A stretch of DNA of 64,000 nt from Ischnura elegans. Taxonomy: Eukaryota > Arthropoda > Insecta > Odonata > Coenagrionidae. Numbering within the stretch: position 1 is the first letter of the stretch; each line of letters opens with the position of its first letter. The notes beneath the pieces were generated by a model that was not told the DNA's origin, made no database searches, and saw nothing but the letters and a program-made list of their open reading frames with translations. The stretch spans positions 54,391,585 through 54,455,584 of the forward strand of contig NC_060251.1 of NCBI RefSeq assembly GCF_921293095.1, read 5' to 3'. The translations under genes were made by a program, and so were the position numbers. Positions 35,096 to 47,000 of the stretch are shown one piece after another.

Positions 35096-38000
35096 TATAG
35101 AGAGGTTTCACAAAGTAAAGCCTAAAGTTATTAGTTATATTTATTTCTGGTACTAATCTTGGAGGAAACCGTTTAACCGTTTTAGATTATGTAAACAAAT
35201 GTAAGCAGTACTTTCACTTGCGATTGTGCCGTCTGAAATTAAATATGTGCATAAATATTTCCATCTGTGCACAAACGTTTTGGATTGCAATCGGGATAAA
35301 CATTCCTATTCCGACAGGTGTTTTCCTGGCGGGTAAAACGCAACCACCTGTAGCTCATGCAATACTATCACGTACTGCTATTCCAAAATATGTTGGTTAA
35401 AGTTTATTTTGGGCCAAGCTGAATGACCTACGGTGCAGCTGAATGGCGCGAATAACCTACCGTCTTTTACGAATATTCTTCGCCCCATCGCAAATACCGT
35501 TTAGTGCTCACCTTGTGACTCTACTTTTGGATATTTCCCTCGGTTAATTTGATTGCCTTGGTGAGAGGCATACAGGAACCTGTAAAAATTGAGGTGATGA
35601 TGTGAATTGAGGTGAAGAGGATGATTCATTCTCATGTCAACTTGCTCTAGCCAACTTGCTGTCAAGTGCGTATAGATTACCCTTCTTATGTAATATTTAA
35701 AAGGATATTGCAATCTCACGTATAACATTTATTACAATCACCTTTGGTTATTAAACCTTGAAATTTTTTTATTGTCTTTTTAATATTTTTGTATATGAAA
35801 GATTTTTTTTTCATTTTATGGTATATTTTTGCCTGTTCTAAAATTCTAGTTCATTTTAATATTAGCAAATTTTGTGAATCATCATATTATTCGCTATCCA
35901 CGTGTATGAATAACTGCTTTAAGAAATGTTTCTAGGAGGTCATCAAGGTCATGAGACCAAAATTGGGCCACCAGCAAATTACAAAAATGTATACATACTA
36001 TAAAAATTAACTGAGTTACTGTTACTCAAGTATTGTCACAATGAAATACCATCTAAATAAATGTTTAATTTGTTCTGGAGAAAAAAGCCAGTCTTTGGAT
36101 TTTTTTGAGAATTTAATTTTTTAAACTCCAGCGTGCAGTAATTTCAATATTGTGTGCCCCATGTGGAGAAAGAGTGTTAATTTAGTGGTTCATTCATGAA
36201 TACCGGTCGGTCTCCTATCGTCACTAGACCGTAAGATCGAGTTGTCGAAGGTAACGCGTTCCTTCTTCGTGCCGGTCACTCGAAGCGAAGGACGAGCAAA
36301 TTAATGAACGAAGGAGACCGAAAATATCCGTTAAGAATAATGTGCTCAGTCTTCCGATTGCATAAGCCTTCTTTCCTCCGGAGCTGTTTAGTTCTTGACA
36401 TGAGTTTCTGAGAGGCCTGGATAGGTGTACCGTTGCACTGTAACAACGGGCCAATAATGTAAAGACGAGTTTATTTTACGAGTTTACTAAACGAGTTTAC
36501 TTAACTTGTCCCACGTTAGAACTTCACATGAAGTAGAAATTCATGAATTTATTTCCCTCACATTTTTAAGAAATTCCATACTTCCATCAGGCTTATTAGA
36601 GCCTTAAACTTCTCGAACAGTATTTTTTCGTAATTCTTCGAAAAACCACGGGTGCTCGTCATGGTAATTGAAATCTTTTTCGGGTATGTCGCCGCGTTTT
36701 TCATTTTTCAGACGTTTCACGACCGATTCTGGTCCCTTCGTGAAGGGAATCTGGTGATTCAGGAAATTTTATTAATATTTACTGGATAACCCACGCGAAA
36801 ATTTCGCGAAGTACGAAAATACGAAAGTTTTCGTATAGCTGCGATTGAAATAATTTTCAAGACCACCACTTAGGATTTATTGCGTTTCTTTTATTTATTT
36901 TCTTCGAAATATTTTACATACAAAATCACGAACTTCTATTCCATCGCGTCCATTTCCTTCAACAGTCAAAATAAAAAACAACGCCCTCTTTGGCTTTCTC
37001 CGTGGCAACTTCTAGGCTAAAAGGTATTGAGCAGTATTGAGTTTTCTTTATTATTTAGTTGCATGTTATAGCTAGGTAATCCGTGTGAAAATTTCACTCT
37101 ATCACGCTATCAGGGAATAAGTATGTTAAGGAAATTGTATAATTGGGTTTTAGATAGAGAAGGTTTACATTAAAGTACTTTACTTACACTTGCTTTCTTG
37201 TCAAAATTTGCAATACATATTAATACAATTCAGGAAAAAGAGTTTGGTGCCAGGAGGAACAATCATGACGTCTGTTACTGAATTATGGCGCGCAATTTAT
37301 AAAAGTTCAAAGGACAATACTAAAGGTAACAATGTTAACGTCTGTAACTCTTTGATTATGAGTTTATTTAACACAAACATAAATATCACGGAAAGTGCGA
37401 ACTCTAGAAAATGCAACATACAACTGTCCATTCCAAAAAAACGGGTCTCTCACTCTTACACATAATAATTTTATACCGTTCACCCATGTACAATATGTGC
37501 ATTTCGCACTATTTTAATTTTTTGCTGTCAATTCTGTTAATAATTATTCTTGAATACTTCTAATACGATAGTTTTATTTTTTCGTGATACACGTTATCTT
37601 TTAAGTTCTTTACACAGGATATCTCTCGTAGGGAACCTTAAAGATTCTTCATACTTATTAGATTTTATTTTTATTATTTTTTGCCTGCTTATTTTACGTT
37701 TCTTTGGATTGGTTATGTGTTCAATGGGCTTTTTAAACCCTTTTTTGCAGTTTAGGAAAAAAATTGTGGAGACGATATACCTCGAGCGAGTAATCGACAT
37801 GAAAAAATCGAAACTTTACAGTAAAATTAATGGATAAATAGTGGAATTTGAGATTATAGTTTTCGTCAGAAGCCGAAGATTCAACGTTTAAAATGATTCC
37901 TCATTTATCACTCTTGTTGTAATAATAACGAAGCATACACGGAATGACAGAAAAAGACCTTTCTGTAATTATACATAGGATTGTGTATCTGTGTCAGGGC

Positions 38001-38207
38001 GTGGGGGGATAAGAGCGGAAGGATTCAGTTTTTCAAGTGGGTATTTTTAAAGTATCTTTTTTTCTTGAGCCATTCCAAAGAGTATTTTTTGATCCTCGAG
38101 GGCAATGATATTTGATATCAATCAATACTAGTAAACTTTTGTATTAGTATACTATATAAAATAAAGTATATATAATAGTATAGTATATATAGTACCAAAG
38201 TTGCTCG
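35096..38207. other. Intergenic, no gene seen
   Basis: No exon recognised. A TCGGTCTCCT/AGGAGACCGA inverse pair lies near 36208 and 36310. An AT dinucleotide-rich tract lies near 38144-38195. Confidence 0.45.
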
Positions 38208-38505
38208 TACCGTGTGAGTAACGAGGAATTGCTGAAAAGAGTGGGGGAAAAAAGAAGTTTAAGAAATCTTAAGGAGAAGACGGGACAACTTAGTTGGCCA
38301 CAATATGAGACATGACAGCCTGATGAAAACATTCGTAGAAAGACAGGTGGGAGGTCAAGGAACGACCCCGAATGAGTTACGTAGTTCTAAAGGACGTAAA
38401 AGAGAAGAAATACGTCGCTATGAAAAGGCTAGCGGATAGGAGAGAGGAATGGAGAGCTGCGTCAACCAATCTTAGGAATGTTGACTTATGAAGATGACTA
38501 GGAAA
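38208..38505 (+). mobile_element. Non-LTR retrotransposon 3' tail (copy C)
   Basis: Encodes the end of a LINE reverse-transcriptase ORF in broken frames: NEELLKRVGEKRSL near the start, RHDSLMKTFVERQ in the middle, and DVKEKKYVAMKRLADRREEW then RAAS near the end, followed by a short GAT-rich tail. The WRAAS ending is typical of arthropod LINE families. Clade not assigned. Confidence 0.75.
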
Positions 38506-40420
38506 CTCTCTGTTATACTTAATGCTAGACATCTTGAGATATGCTTCGTGTTTGGTGTCACTTCCTTCTGTTATCAGGATATTTACTAGTCATTCTGATT
38601 ATGATACTTTGAGATTCATCGAGGAAGCAATAGGGTGGTTTCCTATTATTTTTTTATTGCTTTAATCGAAAGATTATTACTCCTGGAGTACGTATTTCAC
38701 GCTTTTAGATTTTTAAATGACAACATCTATTTTTCGCGATTAAATGAAAAGTGAAAATTTTCAAGCGCGCGAAAACGCGACGCTTAAGTATGAATGCCGG
38801 GAAATATCTCCGTACGTCGTATTTCTGGTTCCCCCTCCCGCCCGGTGAGGTGACCTTGAGGCGAGGCTTAGCGCTGATACGTCGCAGGATGCTAGCGGAT
38901 AGCTCAGTACCTTGCTGGATGGTAGCGCTTGGCTTAAAAAAGGTTTATTAATACCTTATCAAACGAAGAAAACTTTCCGAACTTAGCCAGTTTTAATAGG
39001 TGATTATTAAGACATGTTTCCCTGAGCTCTGTGCCTCATGCATGCATTGGTAACCTCAGACGATGTATAACTCCTATCCTCTCGTGTAGAAACTAGGTCC
39101 CTGTGACGTCATGCGGAGTGGAATCGCATGGGCGCCAATCTGGCCTTTTTCAAATGAGGATAAAATTTGACCCTTGCTATTCGTCTAAACCGGTATTTCA
39201 AAAACCAAATAATTTGTGTATTATGAATACACTAATGGTGGGTAACGAATCGCAATCAATGCCTCTCGTTTTCTTTGATGAAGGAAACTACCCTATTTCA
39301 CTTCCTGGTGCATTGGGGTATTCCTGGTCCTCCTTGCCTCGAGGAAGTATAAGTTTGATTAAGTAAAGACACTGCAATGATTTTTTCCCTCTGCTAACTT
39401 TTATGGACTGGTGTAATCCTGTATCGGTAATAAATGTGTAGTGTGACTGAACGTTATCGCACTTATAGTCTTATGAGATCCAAGGTGCGGATATATCGTT
39501 TCCCTTTTTTACTGTAAAAAACTCAGCCTACCAAAATATTGGTTGTGCGTTAATTATATGTCGAATTCATTGATTTTCATGTGACATTTGACTAATGAAA
39601 TATTCAACTATTTTAATTAAAGGCATGCAAGGTTGGGCTGTCTATTTCTTTGAAAATTTCGAAATTTTATATTGACAGAAAAAAGGCCCGGAAAAATATT
39701 TGAGTAGTAAACCTTGGAATTTGATTTAAAAAAGCTGTGTGATATCTGAGATTGAAAATCGCAAATGCATTCGTAGCATGAGGGATTGAGTGGAACTAGG
39801 TAGGCATGAGTCTAACAAATTTGCAACTTTTATGCGTACTTCGTTTCGATCTCATCGCGTAAACGTATAGGAGTCCTGAATGGACAAGCCAAGACTTAAT
39901 CGCGAGTATGATGCTTGGAAGTCCTGAAGAGCATTCCAGAGAAGAAAGGAAGTAGTGGAGAATTCCATTTGGGAAGAACCGCTAACTTTTAAACTGAGCA
40001 TGCAGGAAGTCGATGTCGCAAGGCGTTGTCAAAGAGGAAGTTTGTCGTGAACGTGTTACCCGCAGAGCCTGGCTGTGGCTATTAGCCTCTTAAAAGTTGT
40101 GAGACGGTATTATTTGAAGCTTTGCGACAATGCTTGAAGATAGAGCAAAAAGAAATGAAAGAAAATTGTGGGACTCTAATTGCCACCGTATTCGCACGGT
40201 CCATTCATAGTCTTTACTTGCGGCAGTGAGTCGTTACTGCCTTGAATTAACGATTTTCCTTGCTGCAGTCATCGCCTCCGTCATCGGTTCGACTATTACT
40301 CAGCAGGTAAACTTCCGCACATCTACGTTCCGTTCGATCGGAGACAAAGAGATTTTACGACGCAATTCGATTACTTTATTACCTCATTCCCTCAATTCAT
40401 GTGCATGAAAATTTTCTGCT
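38506..40420. other. Intergenic, no gene seen
   Basis: Nothing beyond chance frames seen. Confidence 0.45.
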
Positions 40421-40425
40421 GTAAA

Positions 40426-40658
40426 GGACTGTTTACACGGTATATTAGCTTGCACAAGTTAAGGACTAAATGTATGAACGCGAGAATGAACGCTAAAATG
40501 CACCTTTTAACCATCCAACTTATGCGAATGTATGAACCGAAAAAAGAACCTGTTCTAATTTCATTTATGCATTTATATATGTTCCGTTCGGGTCCGCAAA
40601 AATCGTTCTTGCAATCAGACATCAAATCGTGCGTTTTATTGTATCGTGGAAACAGGCC
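40426..40658. mobile_element. MITE with GGACTGTTTACACGG-type ends, 233 bp
   Basis: Left end GGACTGTTTACACGGTAT; right end, read inward, GGCCTGTTTCCACGATAC; 14 of 18 positions match. Flanked by TAAA at 40422-40425 and 40659-40662, a short duplication of TWA-like type that would suit the PIF/Harbinger group, though the length is ambiguous by one base. Related to the element at 17947-18159. Confidence 0.6.
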
Positions 40659-40662
40659 TAAA

Positions 40663-42423
40663 GGAACGGAAGAGAAACATAGAAATTCGTTATCGATCTC
40701 AGAGGTTACGAAATATATTCACCCCTCTCTTCATCTATGTTTACAAAAAAATAACTGCCAAGGAACCAGACACATTCCTTGGAAATACATATGATTGAAC
40801 AATCTTCTTTGAATTTTTGTCTCTTAAAAAAATAACTTTCTTCTGTAAGAAACAAACAACTTTAAAGAAGTAAGATTCTCATTTACGGTTCTCTTCATTT
40901 TTCCCTCAACACGTAGAATCCTCTGGAATTGATTAACTGCTGGCTTCACCAGTGCAGAGAATAAATGATAATGGTCAATATGGTTAATCCTTTGCTGACA
41001 ATTCTCGTGGCGTTTAGGGAGGAGATCTATGAAAATGTTCGAAATTTGGATCGTTATATCGCTCAACTTGGAAATTAACCTTTGCAGTCTCTCTCATTCA
41101 CTAATTCGCAATCGCCCCTACCACGGTTAAATTTTACATAAATTTCTTGCTAAAATTATTTATCTAACCAGTTTGACGATTCTAAGTACCTCTATTGCAC
41201 AGGAGTCAACAAAATTATGGATTTGGCGCTGATTGTGTCGAGGATGAAAAGAGAAAATTATTATCCTGAAGTAGCGCGTTCATTGATAGTAGGCAGCTGT
41301 GAGCAAATGATTTTATAATTTTCAAGGAAAATAAAAGAATGAAACTTAACTGGGTTCGCTTGTGTATTTTAATAGGCACGACCTGGTTTTCATAACCATT
41401 GTTATATCTTCAAGACTGATCATGCGTGCATCTCTTTTTACAACAAGTCGGATGCGACAGTAAGGACATCTAATTATCATAATGGAGTGGGGTGATCAGT
41501 CACCTGAAAATGTACCTAACTATGTCATGAATCCCGGCTCGTGTTTATTTAAACATGCAAGTGAACCTAACAAAGTCTTATTCTTTTAATTTCCATAATG
41601 AAAGATTTCGTATAGCTAAGCTTGAAGTTATCAGTTGCAATTTTTCTTTCGTGTTAGCAGATGTTCCATTATTTCTTTAATAATAAGTCATACATATAAT
41701 TTATCATATACCGTTCCCTTACATAAGTAAGGCAACAGGCTCGCCGCTCCAACCATTTAGCCTGCATATATGGTAGTTGTGTGCCTGAATATGATGGTTT
41801 TCCTCTGAATTGACGCATGTATCGTGAGTCGTCTATCGCGTGCAAAGATGACCTCGGGCGGCGTCGTAGGTGTAGGCTTTCGCGGCATAGGATTATAAAA
41901 AAATTAATGAACTTTTTCATATCTGTGAGACCACATGTTTGCCACGAAACCCAGAGGTTTAGCAATCTCCGTTTTTCTCTACTTTTTAGGGAATGGCCTA
42001 TCCTAAGAGCACGCTTTTGTTACTCCGTAATGAAAATCCAAAAATAGAATCCAGTTTTTTTCTTATATCGTTCCCTTTCTTATCCGGACTCCTATGCAAA
42101 CTTGACTGGAAATAACTTATGGCTGCATATTAATTCCTCGTTTAGCTAACCTCCGCTTTTATTCGAATACTTGGGCACTTGACTTCATTGGCGTCAAGTA
42201 GATAGAGGAGGGCTAACAATCTTTAAGTATCTCCTTCGCATCATCGAATGAACAGTAAAAATTCATTATTTTATATGAGTCAGTTGTTACCCATGATCTT
42301 TTTTTTGAAATTTACGCGGTAGTCATATTTCACCCTTTGTTCCTCGGTAAATTCCTTCAAGGTGTCTCATTATCGCCTCGCAGTTTTTCCTCATTTGACC
42401 TAACGACAAAGGCAGTGTTAAAT
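40663..42423. other. Intergenic; one dispersed-repeat fragment
   Basis: No gene seen. 41561-41665 is a diverged copy of the repeat next to the foldback at 35061-35155 (shared GTGAACCT, ACAAAGT, GAAGTTATCAG-like segments). Confidence 0.45.
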
Positions 42424-42735
42424 TGGATCGACCGAGTATGTAATGAGGAAGTCCGAAGAAGAAAAGGAGAAAAGTGAAGACTCATGAAAACATTCACAAG
42501 AGGACGTGAAAAACCTAACAGGCCATATCTTGAGACATGATGATGAAAAACGTCGACGAACAAGTGAATGGCAAGAACGGAAAAGGAAGACCTCGAATGA
42601 TATATATGAAACAGGTAAAGAAGGATGTGAAAGATAAGAAATACGTAGGTGTGATAAGATTAGCTGGTAGATGAATTGAGAGGAGAGCTGCGTCGAAACA
42701 ATCATAGGATTGTTGACCAGTGATGATGATGAATA
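42424..42735 (+). mobile_element. Non-LTR retrotransposon 3' tail (copy D)
   Basis: Same family as copies A-C and E. Broken frames encode DRVCNEEVRRRKGEK, GHILRHDDE, and KQVKKDVKDKKYVGVIRLAG, ending in a GATGATGATG tail. The C-terminal RT region and 3' end only; truncated at the 5' side, as usual for LINE insertions. Confidence 0.75.
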
Positions 42736-43897
42736 ATTTCACTCAGCTTAGTGTACGCGTCCTCATAGTTGGCGGTAAGCGGGCATTAAATTTCTTGTCA
42801 ATTATTGGTGCTCACTTGCGTAAACTTGAGCACATTGATTAATCTGTATGCTTTCGCTACTTTGTCAGACTCCTGCAGCATGTTTTTTTTCTACGAAATA
42901 GTTGCTTTTATACTGATTATCACCGTTTATTTACAAGCATTGGGTAGGAGCTTAATCTTTCTATCTCGTTTCCCGGCCGTTCGTAATATTTTAAGTAAAC
43001 ACGTGTCGTGGAGCGGAAACTACCTAGTGATTCATCATTTCTGTTAGTTGTGGGCAGTTATCAGTCGTTTGTGCAGTTTTCAGTCGCATTTTTCTCAAGA
43101 CAATTCGAAGTGTCGGTGGATATCGAAAAATTCCATCCGAGCTCAAAAACGATGACGATGACTAAGTTTTAGGATAAAATTGTTATTTTTTTCATGAACC
43201 GCGAAAAGTTTAAATCAAGATGCTTGTTAAGTTTTTTGACTTCAATCTTTTTTTTCCTGGGCTAATATTTTTAAGTGCAATGAAAAATCGCGATTTAAAT
43301 GAATATACTGTCGATTATGATCACAAAGATAATTTAAAGAATAGTCCTGTGATTTACTGTCTTAATTTGGTATGAAAATTTTTGATGTAGCTCTTAGCTG
43401 TTTATTGATTTAATTGCTGACTTGTAAATAAAATCGTGAATTCTCTTTTTTGTGCTTAACCACCGTGAATGAATATTAGCAATGTGCAATCATCATAAAT
43501 TTGAAATTACAGCAGTATAAGTAAAAAATCATATTCTCCTTAGGATATAATCCAGGAAGCAAGAAAATACTGAAAAACTAAAGTTATCTTCCTCAATACT
43601 GCGACACGTAGTCACTATTGAATTGTGTCACATTTCATGAAATTATGACATGCCATTTTGCATCTATTATATTTACGTATAGCCACAAGCATACAAACCG
43701 AATAGGGAGAAAATATTTCATTCTTGAAATTTTTTGCAACGGCTATAACTGCAATTATCTTTTTTTTAGTCTACTGAGTATGCCCGTGTATCGATTTTTC
43801 CATTATTGACATTTTTACCGAGCTTTTACTGCCCTTAGAGTGAATAATAGTTTATGGCTACGTGTCATAAAACTTTAAAAAATCATGTTGTAAGTGA

Positions 43898-44038
43898 AAT
43901 ACACCGGAGGATGAAGTTCGCTATGAAAAAATATTTGACTTAGCCGGGATATTTCAAATATTTTTTTTACTTCATCCTTTGGTGTATTTAACTTTGCACC
44001 CGTGCGCGTGACTGCGTACAAAGTCACTTGTTCCTGCA
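43898..44038. mobile_element. SINE-like palindromic repeat, core deleted, 13-bp direct repeats
   Basis: Inverted arms AAATACACC--AGGATGAAGT at 43897-43918 and its inverse at 43968-43989, with A/T-rich inner arms. The unit continues to the right with TTTGCACCCGTGCGCGTGAC, also present in the copy at 57106-57127. A perfect 13-bp direct repeat atgttgtaagtga flanks it (43885-43897 and 44039-44051), long for a DNA transposon and typical of retroposed SINEs. Confidence 0.65.
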
Positions 44039-44051
44039 ATGTTGTAAGTGA

Positions 44052-47000
44052 TTTTTTTACCTCAGTCTTGCATCGATCGTTACAAGAGATAGTTTTGAGA
44101 TGGAGGGATTTTATTTCCCAAGTAAATGCTTTCAAAGGTATTGACTAAACGGGTGTAAGTTATCGGCTTTGTTGCGATAATGCGGTTAATAACATAGTGT
44201 ACAATGGCAGGTAATGCACCATCTGTCACAAACTTCGCTCGCCGCACGCTCTCGCGATGGATCAAATGGGGAAAGCTAATTTACGTCGTAATAAGGAATG
44301 CCTGAGTAAAATACGAGTATAATTAAATCCGTGGATCATTTATCAACTAAATAAAGTTTGAGTGCATAGGGCTTTCTCTATTTCATTACTCTAATCAATC
44401 AGTAAGTATAGTAAGCCAATGATATCCATCATTCCTTCATTTTATGAATCAATCAGACGCACTTGTATGCGTTCTCCTATGGAAAAAATAAGCATATCTA
44501 ACCTTATTGATAAACCTTCCCTTTGATACCCACGTTAGTTCGTACACACTGTCATTTGAATTACGTTTTGTTGTTGAACCATCGTGTTTATCGTAATCGT
44601 ATCGTAACGCATATAATACCGTAACGATTTTTCATAATAGATTCATTGTTTTAGCAACTTCATCATGTTGCCCTTCCTTTGATACATTCTCTAAATGGGA
44701 ATCTAGCCCTAGCATTCAGTATCCTTTTGGGTTTTCATTTTGCTGTTTCGGTTTCGCTCGCTCATATTTCCTCTGGTCACGCTGTTGTCATTTACTGAGA
44801 GGTGTTCTCTCTTAAAAATATAAATTAGTCTTCCGAAAAAACCTCAGCACGCTATCCCTGTAAGAGTTTTAGTTTTTAAGTCTCCATTCTTCCATTATAT
44901 CTTTTTCGCCATTATGTGATAATAAAGTTAATATTGGTGATGTTGTTGCTAAAATCTCACACTCAGACCGTATACTCTGTATTTCGTTTGCGTACATATT
45001 GAAAGAGAAAGCAGAATTTGTTATTTTCGTTTTTTACGGCAAGAGATGCCATTAAATTCGTTATTTCATCGGTCTTTTTTTGTGGAGTAACTCTAAATAG
45101 AGAGCAAAAATCCACAATCATTAGTAAACTCATTAAAATTTAATAGTTATTAATTGTTTACACCGTAACATAAGGAAAATCAAATGAGATAGCAATCGTT
45201 AGCACAGCTCCATTCCCAACCTCTAGGTGCTCCCATCCTATTCCTCAGCATTCATAAGTCAAATAGATCAAATATTCATACGATGAGTGTTCGCCGGACT
45301 TTCTTTTCATTATACAAGTTCCATGGGAGACTAGGAGTAATGTTCCAAGTATTACTGACTTAACAAATGTTGCGGGACAGAAGGTTTGTTATTTGCTTGG
45401 TTCTGTATGCTCTACTCTAATACCAGATACTTTGATTTTTCAGCAAAATTTCTCGGTGAGAATTACGGGGAAAGTTTTATTGTTGAATAATTATAATTTT
45501 ATCTACTGCAATTTATTTTTAAAGCAGGTAATTAAAAAAAAGCAGGCTTTCTTGGTTGCCATGCGAGGAAACTACAGTAAAGGTAATTCGAGGTCCATCA
45601 AATATCTTGCAATTTGTTTCTGTCATCCTGCCTTTATTTACTGGGAGGTTAGTTTCGTGCGATATTTAAATTGAACCCCGATATTTGATTTCGGCGATTT
45701 TATTATTTTCATTTGTCTGACAGCATTGCTTTTTTTCTCATCCTACCGTCAGTAATATCTACGGTAATGCCATCTATTAGATCGCAGCAAACACCGCATT
45801 TGTGATTTGCTTAAGACATTGTTGATGGAATGATTATATGATTATTACATGATTGACCTTTATTTATGATTTTAACTATTATTAATATATGATTTACGTA
45901 AAAGAGGTATAGTTTGTGTGCGTTTAATACATATGTTCTAAGTCACCTTTGTTTTTGCTTCACAATTCAGTTTATAGCCCGAAATAGTGCATAATCGCCC
46001 AATAAAATAGTTGGTTGTAATGTCCAATTGGTTATGTTGCCGACTATTTCATCAAAGTATTGTCCTTAGAATAAACACAATCAAACGAAATCTGTTATTA
46101 TGACAATTAAATTATCATGAGAATAATTATTCTTCAGCTGTCAGTTTAGGTGGAATATTTTGATTACCACCCCGGCCTGTGTCCTCTCCTTCTTGGACTT
46201 ACCTCTTCAATTCACAAGTCTCCGCATTATGACGACTTCCGAGGGCTTTGCCGACCTCGCTGACGTGAAAGACACCCACACCTACTGGTCGGGTCCCTGT
46301 CAATGAGCTTTCCAAGGCTTACTTGATTGTACTTCATGTTTTCAGGGAAGAGGTATTTGGTGGGGTTTTCCCCGCCCATCCCAAGATTTTATTTACGTGA
46401 AACCGTCACGTGAGTGGCAGGAAATCGAGATCCCTATTTTCCGTGGGACATTTATCATTTGGAGTTTAAAGCACTTCTATTGTCAACAAGGTGATGCAGG
46501 GAAACATTTCATGTGCTACTCTTTTTTCCAAGCGTATTGCGATGGGTCGCTAATGCTTGGTACGTCTTGGCACGGTAACCCATCGACTTATCATCATCAC
46601 CACCGCCTTGAATTGAATGCTGTTGTATCGATCACTCAAGTCTGTTACCTAGAGTGACTGGTAGTTCCTTGACGGTATCGCTGGATATTTTTGGGTCGGT
46701 ACCTCATGTTCACCAAGCCACGCAAATTGGATTTTACATTAGATCGTGCACTCTAATTACGGAGCTCTTTGAATTTGTAGAAACCGTTTCGTTAAGTGAT
46801 GCGTCAACGTTTCGTGCAGCTCCAACAGCACTTCTTTGAACACGATATCGATTATGAATATTTGCTAAGGTCCTTTCATCGATCTATGAAAAAAATACGT
46901 GGGTAACCAAATTTGCAGCTTACTTAATGTGTAAGCACAACATTTTTGGCCCTATGGACTATTTAAAAAATAATTGTTAGCGGCTAACAAATCATCAAAT

